A stretch of DNA of 64,000 nucleotides from Actinomadura barringtoniae (GTDB lineage: Bacteria > Actinomycetota > Actinomycetes > Streptosporangiales > Streptosporangiaceae), in NCBI RefSeq assembly GCF_017573505.1, contig NZ_JAGEOJ010000009.1, positions 395,505 through 459,504 of the forward strand. Direction: 5' to 3'. Position 1 is the first letter of the stretch. Each line of letters starts with the position of its first letter. Of the stretch, positions 51,135 to 59,630 are shown piece after piece. The notes under the pieces are model-generated. The model was not told the origin of the DNA. It saw only the letters and a program-made list of their open reading frames with translations, and made no database searches. Made by a program: the position numbers and the translations under genes.

Positions 51135-52202
51135 TTATCGCTCTTGTCCCTGCGCCTGCTCCCCCGCCGCGGGCGGGAGTCCATCACAGCTCGGCGTCTT
51201 TCCCGTCGCCATCCGGCCGTCGAGCTGGGCGTTCTCCACGTTCTGCCCACCCTGTGCGTTCTGCCCGCCCTGTGCGTTCTGTACGTTCTGGGCGTTCTGA
51301 GCGTTCGCCTGGCGGGCCGCCCGGCCGCGCCAGCCGGTCACCGGCAGCCCGAACTTGGTCACCAGCCGGTCGGTGAACGGGGTCAGATGCAGCCGCGCGA
51401 GCTTCAGCGGCTCTGCACTGCGCCGCACCTCGACGCGCGCTCCCGGCGGCAGGTCCAGCGTGCGGCGGCCGTCGCACCACAGCACCGCGCGCGGCGTGCT
51501 CGGCACCAGCTCGATCGCGACCACCGAACGCGGCGACACGACCAGCGGCCGGGCGAACAGCGCGTGCGCGCTGATTGGCACCACCAGCATCGCCTCGACC
51601 TCGGGCCACACGATCGGTCCTCCGGCGGAGAACGCGTAGGCGGTCGAGCCGGTGGGCGTCGCGCACACCACCCCGTCGCAGCCCCACTGCGACAGCGGCC
51701 GGCCGTCGATCTCGGCGACGACCTCCAGCATCCGCTCCCGCTCGGCCTTCTCGACGGTCGCCTCGTTCAGCGCCCACGTCGTGCCGGACACCGCACCGTT
51801 CCGGCGGACCAGCACGTCGATGGTCATCCGTTCCTCGACGTCGTACCGGTGCGTGACGACCCGGTCGACGGTCGCCGCCAGGTCCTCGCGTTCGGCCTCC
51901 GCGAGGAAGCCCACATGGCCCAGGTTCACGCCGAGCAACGGAGTGCCCGCGGGCCGCGCCAGGTCCGCCGCGCGCAGCAGCGTCCCGTCGCCGCCGAGCA
52001 CCATCACGACCTCGGCGTCCTCCGCGGCCGCGGGCGTGCTCGGCATCGACTGAACGCCGGAGCAGCCGATGTCGGCGGCCTCCTCCTCCAGCACGCGCAC
52101 GACGATCCCCGCCTCGCTGAGGCGCTGGATGACCAGCTGCGCGCTGCGGACCGCCTCCGGCCGTCCCGTGTGCGCGACGACCAGCACCGATCTTGTGCTC
52201 AC
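51135..52202 (-). CDS. nadK: NAD kinase with unusual Asn/Gln-rich tail
   Basis: A 355-aa inorganic polyphosphate/ATP-NAD kinase. GGDGT (residues 70-74) and the downstream glycine-rich GVVCATPTGSTAYAFSAGGPIV and NE/D motif (WALNEATVEK) are complete, so it should make NADP. The normal fold ends near residue 295; the remaining 60 residues contain repeats of Asn-Ala-Gln and Gly-Gly-Gln-Asn, with no counterpart I know in the family. GTG start overlaps the tlyA stop by 4 bp. Confidence 0.92.
   Translation of the reverse strand: MSTRSVLVVAHTGRPEAVRSAQLVIQRLSEAGIVVRVLEEEAADIGCSGVQSMPSTPAAAEDAEVVMVLGGDGTLLRAADLARPAGTPLLGVNLGHVGFLAEAEREDLAATVDRVVTHRYDVEERMTIDVLVRRNGAVSGTTWALNEATVEKAERERMLEVVAEIDGRPLSQWGCDGVVCATPTGSTAYAFSAGGPIVWPEVEAMLVVPISAHALFARPLVVSPRSVVAIELVPSTPRAVLWCDGRRTLDLPPGARVEVRRSAEPLKLARLHLTPFTDRLVTKFGLPVTGWRGRAARQANAQNAQNVQNAQGGQNAQGGQNVENAQLDGRMATGKTPSCDGLPPAAGEQAQGQER
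51240..51306. repeat. Tandem 9/15-bp repeats encoding the NadK tail
   Basis: Repeats based on GCGTTCTG(G/C)... and GTTCTGCCCGCCCTGTGC run through 51240-51306 and encode the Asn-Ala-Gln-rich tail on the minus strand. Low complexity, in frame, probably unstable in length. Confidence 0.8.
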
Positions 52203-52993
52203 TGGGGCCCCTCCGTGATGGCCTTCTTCAACGCGGCCTCGTCCAGGGGCGGTGCCCCTGCGCGCAGCCACAGGAAGTACTCCACATTGCCCGACGGACC
52301 CGGCAATGGGCTCGCTGTCACACCCTTGACTCCGAGCCCGAGAGTCGCCGCGTGCTCCGCGACGCCCCGTACGGCATCGGCGCGCAGACCGGCGTCCCGC
52401 ACGACGCCGCCCGCCCCAACCCGCTCCTTACCCACCTCGAACTGCGGCTTCACCATCACCGCGTAATCCGCGTCCGCCGCCACGCACCGTTGGATCGGCC
52501 CCAGCACCAGCTTCAGCGAGATGAACGACAAATCCCCAACGACCACATCAGCTTGCGGCGAAACCTGCTCGGGCTGGAGGTCACGAATATTGACCCGCTC
52601 CAGCACGGTCACCCGTTCATCGGTCCGCAGCGACCAGGCGATCTGCCCGTACCCCACATCAACCGCGTAGACATGAGCCGCACCAGCCCTGAGCAGCACA
52701 TCGGTAAAACCCCCGGTAGAGGCACCCGCGTCCAGACACCGCCGCCCCTCGACCTTCAGCTCCTCGAACGCCTCCAGCGCCCCCGCGAGCTTGTGCCCGC
52801 CCCGCGAGACGTACTCGGGCCCGGTCTCTTCGGTCACCACGATCGCCGCCGCGGCCTCGACCTGCGTGGCGGCCTTCCCCGCCACCTGCCCGCCGACCTT
52901 GACCCGCCCGTCCGCGATCAGCTGCCCGGCATGCTCCCGCGACCGCGCCAGCTTCCGCCGCACCAGCTCGGCGTCCAACCGCCGCCTGGTCAC
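52199..52993 (-). CDS. tlyA: TlyA-type rRNA 2'-O-methyltransferase
   Basis: A 264-aa protein: N-terminal S4 RNA-binding domain (RRLDAELVRRKLARSREHAGQLIADGRVKVGGQ), then an FtsJ-like Rossmann domain with CLDAGASTGGFTDVLL and the catalytic set SRGGHKL and VVGDLSFISLK...VMVKPQFEVG. TlyA methylates cytidines of 16S and 23S rRNA, a determinant of capreomycin sensitivity. GTG start overlaps the upstream stop by 4 bp. Confidence 0.92.
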   Translation of the reverse strand: MTRRRLDAELVRRKLARSREHAGQLIADGRVKVGGQVAGKAATQVEAAAAIVVTEETGPEYVSRGGHKLAGALEAFEELKVEGRRCLDAGASTGGFTDVLLRAGAAHVYAVDVGYGQIAWSLRTDERVTVLERVNIRDLQPEQVSPQADVVVGDLSFISLKLVLGPIQRCVAADADYAVMVKPQFEVGKERVGAGGVVRDAGLRADAVRGVAEHAATLGLGVKGVTASPLPGPSGNVEYFLWLRAGAPPLDEAALKKAITEGPQ

Positions 52994-53736
52994 GGCCGCG
53001 CCCCCGGCGGCACGATCCCGGGCCCCGGCGGCCGAGGCACCGGCGGCCCGGACTCCTCGTCCCCCGCCGAGGCCAGCAGATCCTGCAGCCGCTGGTGAAC
53101 GTCCTCAAAGACCTCCACATGATCGGACACCTGAGTCCCGCCCAACCGCCCAAGCGGCGCCAGCGCCTCATCCACCCGACCATCCCCCGTAGCCTCCGGC
53201 GGCGGCCCAGCCCGAAACGCCGGCACCACATAAGCCGACTCCGCCCGCGCCCCCTCAGCCGCGACCGCGCCACCCGAAGACACAGGCCCACCCGACGCCC
53301 CAGAGCCGCCCGGCCCAGCAGGCCCGCCCGACGCGCCATGATCGCCCGGCGAAGCGGCACCGCCCGGCCCAGCAGCCCCCGCCGGCGCGGCAAGGCCACC
53401 CGGGTATGCGGGCCCACCAGCCGCTCCGGAGCTCCCCAGCTCTCCAGGCGCCCCTGACTCGCCAGAGTCGCCCGACGTTGCGGGGCCGCCCGCAGAAGCA
53501 GGCTCACCCGACGGTCCAAGTCCGGACGGCGCGGGGCCGCCAGCAGCGTTCGGGCCGGCCTGCCTACCACCGGTCGGCAGCGGCTGGGGCGGGCCTGGGC
53601 GTTCCGGCGTGCCTTCAGCGGCGGCGGAGGGCTCCGGGGGGCTCATCCCGGGCGGGGTGAGGCCTTCCTCCGGCGCGGGGCCGGGCCCTGGCATGGGGGG
53701 CTGCGACGCGGACTCCCCTGCCGCCTCGTCGGACAT
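52990..53736 (-). CDS. Low-complexity Gly/Pro/Ser protein with short conserved C-terminus
   Basis: A 248-aa protein. Residues about 10-185 are disordered Pro/Gly/Ala/Ser repeats (GASGGPAGPGGSGASGGP and similar). The C-terminal 60 residues (DGRVDEALAPLGRLGG and VEVFEDVHQRLQDLL) correspond to a small helical protein often found just upstream of tlyA in actinomycetes. ATG 53736 follows GGAGGT by 7 bp. Function unknown; the expanded N-terminus is the odd part. Confidence 0.6.
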   Translation of the reverse strand: MSDEAAGESASQPPMPGPGPAPEEGLTPPGMSPPEPSAAAEGTPERPGPPQPLPTGGRQAGPNAAGGPAPSGLGPSGEPASAGGPATSGDSGESGAPGELGSSGAAGGPAYPGGLAAPAGAAGPGGAASPGDHGASGGPAGPGGSGASGGPVSSGGAVAAEGARAESAYVVPAFRAGPPPEATGDGRVDEALAPLGRLGGTQVSDHVEVFEDVHQRLQDLLASAGDEESGPPVPRPPGPGIVPPGARP

Positions 53737-53851
53737 CACGTTTACCTCCAAGAAGACCCCCGACCGCGTGCCGCGAGTCGCTTCGGGCTCAGTCAGAACG
53801 CTACCGTCCCATCACGACATCGTTGTCGACCGAACGGGGAACGGCCTGACC

Positions 53852-54193
53852 ATGGCGAACGAGGAGGAATGCCGCGCGGCGCTCGGGCGGATCGCCGGGC
53901 GCCTGGGTGACGTGGATCCCGAGCAGCTGGCCGAGCATGTCGTGGAGCGGAGCATCAGCTGCCGGATACCTGATCTCGGCGTGGCCTACCGGACCCGGAT
54001 CCACAAGGACGGCCTGGACGAGTTCGAGCCGACCGACGACGCCAAGGGCGCCCAGGTCCGGCTCACCGTGAACAGCGACGACCTGGTGGCCCTGGCGAAC
54101 GACGAGCTGAGCCCCGCCAAGGCCTGGGCGAGCGGCAAGCTCAAGATCGAGGCGAGCATCTTCGACCTGCTGCGCCTGCGCAAGCTGCTCTGA
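53852..54193 (+). CDS. SCP2 sterol-binding-domain protein (113 aa)
   Basis: A small cytosolic protein with an SCP2-like fold (SISCRIPDLGVAYRTRI, VRLTVNSDDLVALANDELSPAKAWASGKLKIEASIFDLLRLRKLL). SCP2 proteins bind lipids; in bacteria the role is usually unclear. ATG 53852 lies 115 bp from the divergent low-complexity gene. A hairpin at 54194-54234 follows. Confidence 0.8.
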   Translation: MANEEECRAALGRIAGRLGDVDPEQLAEHVVERSISCRIPDLGVAYRTRIHKDGLDEFEPTDDAKGAQVRLTVNSDDLVALANDELSPAKAWASGKLKIEASIFDLLRLRKLL

Positions 54194-54234
54194 GGGGTAG
54201 TGAGCCCTTGCCACCAGATGTTGGCAGGGACCCC
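54194..54234 (+). terminator. Hairpin after SCP2 gene
   Basis: TGCCA/TGGCA with CCC/GGG above a bulged T, extended by GGGGT/ACCCC around an inner loop. It starts right after the stop. No T-run follows, so termination strength is uncertain. The next 120 bp to the HAD gene end show nothing further. Confidence 0.5.
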
Positions 54235-54359
54235 GCTATCCAGTGCGCCTGCAGGTCGAACGCGCGCCGGCAATGCCAAAGCAGCCCATCGCCACGCAAA
54301 GACAGAGCGCTGGGCGCGAATGGGCAGGGCGCGAGGTCAGCACGTGAAGGCGCGCAGGG

Positions 54360-55367
54360 TCAGCGGGTGAAAGAGAGCTGGTCCAGCGCAGGGCGCACAG
54401 CCTCAGGAGCGGCGGGGGTCTCCTCACGCCAGGCCGCAGCCGCAAGCGCACGCAGACCGTCGTAGGGGTCTCCCTCGCCGGAGAGGCCGATCCGGTCACC
54501 GTCCCAGCGGGCCGTCCAGCCGCCACAGTGGTAACCAGCGTCGTCCTGGCCGACCTCTGGGTGAGGAACAAGAAGCCCCGACAAGTCGGCCGCGAGATAG
54601 GTAGGCCGATGCTCACGCTTGGCGGTGAGCGCGGCCAGGTGGTCGGTCACCCCCGTGAAGACGAGCAGGCTGTCGGCCTCGCCGTTGTACGCGCCCTCGA
54701 TGTCAGTGTCGAGGCGGTCGCCCACCACCAGCGGCCGCTCGGCCTTCGTACGCAGGATCGACTCATAGTGGAGGGGACGTTCCGGCTTGCCCGTCACGAT
54801 CGGGTCGACACCGGTCGCGGTACGGATGACCTGCATGAGCGAGCCGTTACCCGGCTGCGGCGGCCCGTCGCCGCCCGGGATGGTCAGGTCACCGTTCGAG
54901 CCCACGAAGAGCGCGCCGTTGTTGACAGCCTTGGCGCCCTCGGCGATGAGCCCGTACGCGAGGCGCAAGTCGTAGCCCTGCACGACGGCAGCAGGACGTT
55001 CGGCAGCAGTGGAGACCGGACGCAGGCCGCGTTGGTACAGCGCATGCCGCAGCCCCATCCCGCCGACCACCAGCACCGGCGATCCGGCGGGCAGCCTTTC
55101 GGACAGCAGCCGCGCCGAGGCCTGCGCGGAGGTCACGACGTCCTCCGGGCTCGCGGGCACCCCGACCTCGTTCAGCAAAGCCGAGACCGCGCTTGGCGTA
55201 CGAGAGGCGTTGTTGGTCACGAACGCCAGCCGCTGGCCTGCCGCACGCGCCTTCTCCAGCGCCTCGGCCGCGCCCGGGATACCCCGGTGGCCGACGTAGA
55301 CGACACCGTCAAGGTCGAGCAGCGCGACGTCGTACGCCTCGCTCAGTGGCAGCTCACTGCCCTTCAT
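54360..55367 (-). CDS. HAD-IIA family phosphatase
   Basis: A 335-aa hydrolase of the NagD/phosphoglycolate phosphatase group. DLDGV (residues 18-22, nucleophile Asp), the FVTNNASRTP motif 2, GKPERPLHYESIL and VVGDRLDTDIEGAYNGE motif 4 are intact. It dephosphorylates a small phosphorylated metabolite. ATG 55367 is preceded by GGAGGG at 7 bp. A 70-residue C-terminal extension (AGYHCGGWTARWDGDRIGLSG) is typical of actinomycete versions. Its promoter must lie in or beside the 19-bp array. Confidence 0.85.
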   Translation of the reverse strand: MKGSELPLSEAYDVALLDLDGVVYVGHRGIPGAAEALEKARAAGQRLAFVTNNASRTPSAVSALLNEVGVPASPEDVVTSAQASARLLSERLPAGSPVLVVGGMGLRHALYQRGLRPVSTAAERPAAVVQGYDLRLAYGLIAEGAKAVNNGALFVGSNGDLTIPGGDGPPQPGNGSLMQVIRTATGVDPIVTGKPERPLHYESILRTKAERPLVVGDRLDTDIEGAYNGEADSLLVFTGVTDHLAALTAKREHRPTYLAADLSGLLVPHPEVGQDDAGYHCGGWTARWDGDRIGLSGEGDPYDGLRALAAAAWREETPAAPEAVRPALDQLSFTR

Positions 55368-55402
55368 CCCGCCGCCCTCCATGATGCGTTTCTCCACACC
55401 CC

Positions 55403-56180
55403 CGATCGTACGGACCCCGCCTTCACACACGGACCCGCCCTCCGCGCAAGAGCCACCCGCTCGCGCACGGACGACCGTTCAAGGCCAACCCACCCACGCG
55501 CGGCCCACCCACTCACACACGGACCACCCGCTCAGGCACGGGCCTGTTGCCCGGGCACGGCGAACCCGCACACGCACGGGCCGGCCGTTCACACACGGCC
55601 CGCCAGCTCACGCCCGAGCCGCCCCGCTCACGCACGACCAACCAGCTCGCGTACCGGGCACCCGCTCGCGTACGGGCCAGCCGTTGACTCACGGGCCGCC
55701 CGCTCAGGCACGGCCAACCCGCTGACGTACGGACCGCCCACTCGTGCACGGATGAGCCGCTCCCGCATGGACGTCCCGCTCACACACGGGCCACCCGATC
55801 ACGCACGACCAACCAGCTCACGCACAGGCCAGCCACTCACGCACACCAACCAGCTCGCGCACGGACCAGCCGCTCACGCGCGAGCCGCCCGCTGATGCAC
55901 TGGCCAGCCACTCGCCTACGGCCCACCCGCTCACATGAGCCAACCGCTCACGCACAAGCCAGCCACTCACACACGGCCTGCCCGGTCACGTACAAACCGC
56001 CCGATCACGTACGGCCCACTCGCTTACGTACAAGCCGCTCGATCACGTACGGAGCCGCCCGCTCATGCACGGGCCGTCCACTCACGTACGGGCCACCCAC
56101 TCACGGACCAGACGCTCAGGCACGACCAACCCGCTCATGGACGGCCGGTCACCCACGCACAGACCCGCTCGCGTAGAGGC
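55403..56180. repeat. 19-bp-period tandem array 1 (about 40 units), non-coding
   Basis: A stretch of nearly 780 bp made of degenerate 19-bp units, consensus near CGTACGGGCCACCCGCTCA with variants at most positions; units of 17 and 20 bp occur. A clear run is seen from 55860 to 56100. The long open frames through it on the plus strand arise because few units create stops, and they change frame each unit. No gene, spacer-repeat structure or coding signal is supported. It fills the gap between the HAD and TPR genes. Confidence 0.85.
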
Positions 56181-56194
56181 ACGGCCGATCGGCG

Positions 56195-56632
56195 TTAGCG
56201 GCGGGACGCCAGTGTGGCTCGGGCGTGGCGGAGGGCTTGGGAGTAGTCCTTGTTCTCGGGGCGCATGGCGCAGGCGAGCGCCAGGTGCTCGACGGCGGCC
56301 TCGAAATCGCCCATCCGGCTCAGCGTGAGTCCGAGACCGAAAAGCGCGTAATCCTCGGCGGGGTCGGCCTCGACGATCCATCGAAAGTTCGCGGCCGCCT
56401 CTTCGAACAGGCGCGCACCGTACTGGGCCCGCGCCAGCGCCTCCCGGACGCTGCGGGATTCCGGTTCCGACTCGGCCGCCCGGGCGAGCAGCTGGACCGC
56501 CGCTGCGGCGCTGCCCGCTTTAAGGAGCTCCAGGCCCCGGGTATACCACTCGTAGACCCCGCCGTCCGGTCCGGCGGGACCAGGTTCTTCGCCAGGGGAA
56601 TCCGCCGACCTTCCTGGCCCTTGCACACTCAT
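56195..56632 (-). CDS. TPR-repeat protein (145 aa)
   Basis: A small helical protein with about three tetratricopeptide units (YEWYTRGLELLKAGSAAAAVQLLARAAESEP, SVREALARAQYGARLFEEAAANFRWIVEADP, AEDYALFGLGLTLSRMGDFEAAVEHLALACAMRP). Likely a protein-interaction scaffold. ATG 56632 follows GGAGGT by 5 bp. Divergent from the DUF1015 gene; the stop lies next to repeat array 1. Confidence 0.8.
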   Translation of the reverse strand: MSVQGPGRSADSPGEEPGPAGPDGGVYEWYTRGLELLKAGSAAAAVQLLARAAESEPESRSVREALARAQYGARLFEEAAANFRWIVEADPAEDYALFGLGLTLSRMGDFEAAVEHLALACAMRPENKDYSQALRHARATLASRR

Positions 56633-56692
56633 GTGGACCTCCCGGACTTCGACCCCTATGACCGTACCCGGCTCCCGCGAGACATCCCTCTG

Positions 56693-58009
56693 ATGGTTAC
56701 CATGCCCACAGTGGACGACGATCTTCCTTCCGGCCTGGATCCGGAAGAGTTCAGCGCCTGGGTCTTCGGCGCCGCAAACCCTACGGCCGGACGGGGTCTC
56801 GAGCTGACGCCCTTCCATGGCCTGCGGTTCGCGCCCGAGGTCGCGGGCGACCTGTCGACGGTCACCTCGCCGCCGTACGACCTGATCGACGAGCAAGAGG
56901 TGGCCCGGCTGCTGGCCAGCGATGGGCACAACATCGTCCGTCTGATCCTGCCGCCCACTGCGGCCGAGGGCGCGACGACGCTGAACGGCTGGCGCGCCAC
57001 CGGGGCGCTCACCTCGGACCACGAGCCGTCGCTGTACGTCTACGAGGCCGCCACCGGCGCCGGACCGCTGCAACGCGGCCTGATCGGCGCGCTCGGCCTG
57101 CGTTCGGAGGCCGACGGCATCGTCCTCCCCCACGAGAACGTCTACCCGGGCCCGGTTCGCAACCGCCTGGCATTAATGGAAGAGACCGACGCCAACCTGG
57201 AGCCGATCTTCCTGGTGTACGAGGGCGGAGGCGACACCGCGGAGATCATCGATCAGGTCGCCGAAACCCCTCCGCTGCAGGAGTTCCTGGCCGATGACGG
57301 CCTGATCCACCGGCTCTGGCGCATCGAGGACCACCCGCGCATCAGCGCGGACCTGCGCGACCGCCAGGCGCTGATCGCCGACGGCCACCACCGCTACGCC
57401 ACGTACCGCGCCCTCCAAGCACGTCGGCACGCGGCCGGGCATGGCCCGGGCCCCTGGGACTACGGCCTGGCCCTCCTGGTCGATTCCACGCGCTATCCCC
57501 CGCATCTGGGCGCCATCCATCGCGTGCTGCCCGCTCTGGCGCCTCAGGTGGCCCTGCAGCGCGCCAAGGACGCTTTCACGATCACGCCCTACGACACGCT
57601 CCCGGAAGCCCTCCAGGCCCTTTCCACGGCCGCTGGACCGGCGTTCCTCCTCGGCGGCGACGGCCTGCACCTCCTGACCGACCCGGATCCCGTACGCCTG
57701 GCCCGCACGATGCCGCCCGGCCACTCGGACCGCTGGCGCCGCCTGGACACCGCCGTTCTCGACCACCTCCTCATCGACGACCTGTGGCAGATCCCGGAGA
57801 ACGAGCACAGCGTCGAGGTCGTCCACGACGACCCCGCCGCCGCCATTGAACGAGCCCGCCGCACGTCCGGCACTGCCGTCGTGCTCAACCCTCTCCAGGT
57901 CGAGGACGTTCTCGCGGTGGCGGGCGAGGGCGAACGAGTCCCCCGCAAATCCACCTCGTTCGGCCCCAAGCCCCGCACCGGAATGGTCCTCCGCCTACTC
58001 ACCCCCTAA
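56693..58009 (+). CDS. DUF1015-family protein
   Basis: A 438-aa protein with the DUF1015 hallmarks: FHGLRFAPEVAGDLSTVTSPPYDLID near residue 41, LILPP, LPHENVYPGP, LIADGHHRYATYRAL and GAIHRVLP. The GHHRY segment suggests a nucleotide- or phosphate-handling fold, and the family has been linked to SerK/SbnI-type kinases; no firm activity here. ATG 56693 or 56702 could start it; neither has a strong Shine-Dalgarno. Confidence 0.82.
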   Translation: MVTMPTVDDDLPSGLDPEEFSAWVFGAANPTAGRGLELTPFHGLRFAPEVAGDLSTVTSPPYDLIDEQEVARLLASDGHNIVRLILPPTAAEGATTLNGWRATGALTSDHEPSLYVYEAATGAGPLQRGLIGALGLRSEADGIVLPHENVYPGPVRNRLALMEETDANLEPIFLVYEGGGDTAEIIDQVAETPPLQEFLADDGLIHRLWRIEDHPRISADLRDRQALIADGHHRYATYRALQARRHAAGHGPGPWDYGLALLVDSTRYPPHLGAIHRVLPALAPQVALQRAKDAFTITPYDTLPEALQALSTAAGPAFLLGGDGLHLLTDPDPVRLARTMPPGHSDRWRRLDTAVLDHLLIDDLWQIPENEHSVEVVHDDPAAAIERARRTSGTAVVLNPLQVEDVLAVAGEGERVPRKSTSFGPKPRTGMVLRLLTP

Positions 58010-58039
58010 GGCACCGCCGCTTCACCCCCTAAGGCGCCC

Positions 58040-58071
58040 CGCCTTAAGGGAGAGTTGCCTCCCTTAAGGCG
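58040..58071. terminator. 13-bp perfect hairpin between convergent genes
   Basis: CGCCTTAAGGGAG (58040-58052) and CTCCCTTAAGGCG (58059-58071) form a perfect stem with loop AGTTGC. It stands between the DUF1015 and beta-propeller genes. Further CCTAAGGCGCC copies occur just before it (58015-58037). No T-run, but a bidirectional terminator is likely. Confidence 0.75.
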
Positions 58072-58078
58072 CCCACCA

Positions 58079-59269
58079 TCAGGGGCTATTGCGCAGAAGG
58101 AGAGTCCGACCGGAGATATCGAACCCGGCCGCCCACACATCCCCGCCGCCCGGCGTGGCACTCACTCCATTCACCAGCGACTCTCCTGACGACCCATTGG
58201 GGCTGGCCGCCCGAGTCCAGGTGGACCCGTCCCAGTGAAGGGTGAGCGTCTTGCTGACCGGCACGTTCCCCGATGTGTCCGTGGCCGACCCCACGGCCCA
58301 GACATCCCCGGCGGACCGCGCGGCGACGCCCGTCAGCCCGCCCTGCAAGGCCGGAGTCGTGACGCTCGACCACGCGGTGCCGTTCCAGTGCTGGATCACC
58401 ATCGTGTTGGGCAGGGTCGTCCCGTTGCTCGTGGACAGCTGCCCGACCGACCAGACATCGTTCGCCGCCACCGCCGTCACCCCGTTCAGCGCAGTGGCGA
58501 CCGTGCTGGAGGCGTTGGACGGAGTCGGAACGACCGTCCACGAGGTGCCGTCGAAGTGCATGGCCAGCGACTTGGTCAGCACATTGGTGCTCATGACCGC
58601 GCTGAAGCTCCCGACCGCCCAGATGTCGGTCGCCGAACGAGCCGAGACACCGCTCAACGTCACACTCGCCAGCGTCGACCCGGCAGGCACGCTCGGCGCG
58701 GGCACCGGAACCACCGACCACGCAGTCCCGTCCCAGTGCTCCACCAGAGCACGGGCGTCCTTGCCACGCCCGACCGCCCACGCATTGCCGGCATCGAGCG
58801 TCGCGACCCCGTTGAACATGGACTTGGACGAGCCCCCGCTGTTCGGCACGGGCACGATCGACCAGGCCGTTCCGTTCCAGTGAATCGCCAGCGGCGACCG
58901 CGCCGCAGCCGACACCACCCGGGTCACGCCCACGGCCCACGCGTCGTTCGCCCCACTCGCCGACACCGAGTTGAGCACCTCGTCCTGATGCAGCACCGCA
59001 GGCGTCGTCACCTGCTGCCACTGAGCCCCGTTCCACCGCGCCGTCAGCATCTGCTGCCCGTCCGCGTCAGCATCGGGCCCGGTGAACGACCCCACCACCC
59101 ACGCATCGGTCGCCGTACGGGCCGACACTGCGTTCAGCCGGTTGGACGACGCCGACGGGTTAGGACTGGGCACGACCGTCCAGGTCAGCCCCGCCAAGGC
59201 CTGCGAACCCGCAAGCACCGCCCCGGCCGAGATCGCCGTAACAACCCCCACCCGCCGCTTCCTGGCCAT
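58079..59269 (-). CDS. Secreted beta-propeller-like repeat protein
   Basis: A 396-aa exported protein. The signal peptide (ARKRRVGVVTAISAGAVLAGSQALA) is followed by about six repeats of 55-60 residues with the pattern LNGVSARSATDVWAVGS ... L..HWNGTAWS.V..P, consistent with a beta-propeller. No catalytic motif is apparent; a surface or adhesin role is possible. ATG 59269 is preceded by GGGAGGACAC. The longer upstream reading is not supported. Confidence 0.72.
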   Translation of the reverse strand: MARKRRVGVVTAISAGAVLAGSQALAGLTWTVVPSPNPSASSNRLNAVSARTATDAWVVGSFTGPDADADGQQMLTARWNGAQWQQVTTPAVLHQDEVLNSVSASGANDAWAVGVTRVVSAAARSPLAIHWNGTAWSIVPVPNSGGSSKSMFNGVATLDAGNAWAVGRGKDARALVEHWDGTAWSVVPVPAPSVPAGSTLASVTLSGVSARSATDIWAVGSFSAVMSTNVLTKSLAMHFDGTSWTVVPTPSNASSTVATALNGVTAVAANDVWSVGQLSTSNGTTLPNTMVIQHWNGTAWSSVTTPALQGGLTGVAARSAGDVWAVGSATDTSGNVPVSKTLTLHWDGSTWTRAASPNGSSGESLVNGVSATPGGGDVWAAGFDISGRTLLLRNSP

Positions 59270-59630
59270 GTGTCCTCCCACGCTCGAACCGCCGATCGCG
59301 GCTCCCACCCAGGAGGCGTTCCACCCCGTTCCACCACCCCGATGCCCCGCTCCCCCAGTCCAGCCACGCCCCAACCCCAAGACCGCCCCACCACGCGAGC
59401 GACTCCGACCTCACAGCGCCAGACCGACCGAGCCCATCAGACCGACCGAACCGATCGCACCACTTGGGCGCCCCCGCCAACCAGGCCGACCCAGCCGGCG
59501 CGCCTACCGAGCCGCGCTGACATCCGGGTGCTCCAGCTCGCTTCGACCGCGGGCCGGGCGTCTGGCTGCGGGGCGGCGCTGGCGCATGGCTCCCGAGCGA
59601 CCCGCAGCATGCAGGGGCCGCCTAAGCGCG
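59270..59630. other. Gene-free, pyrimidine-biased stretch
   Basis: A 361-bp region upstream of the beta-propeller gene, rich in C on the plus strand, with small GACCGA repeats (around 59420-59450). It must contain that gene's promoter. No open frame here has convincing protein character. Confidence 0.6.

Noticed and set aside
55403..56180. Array 1 as a CRISPR locus
   Set aside because: Units abut with no unique spacers, are degenerate, and no cas genes are near.
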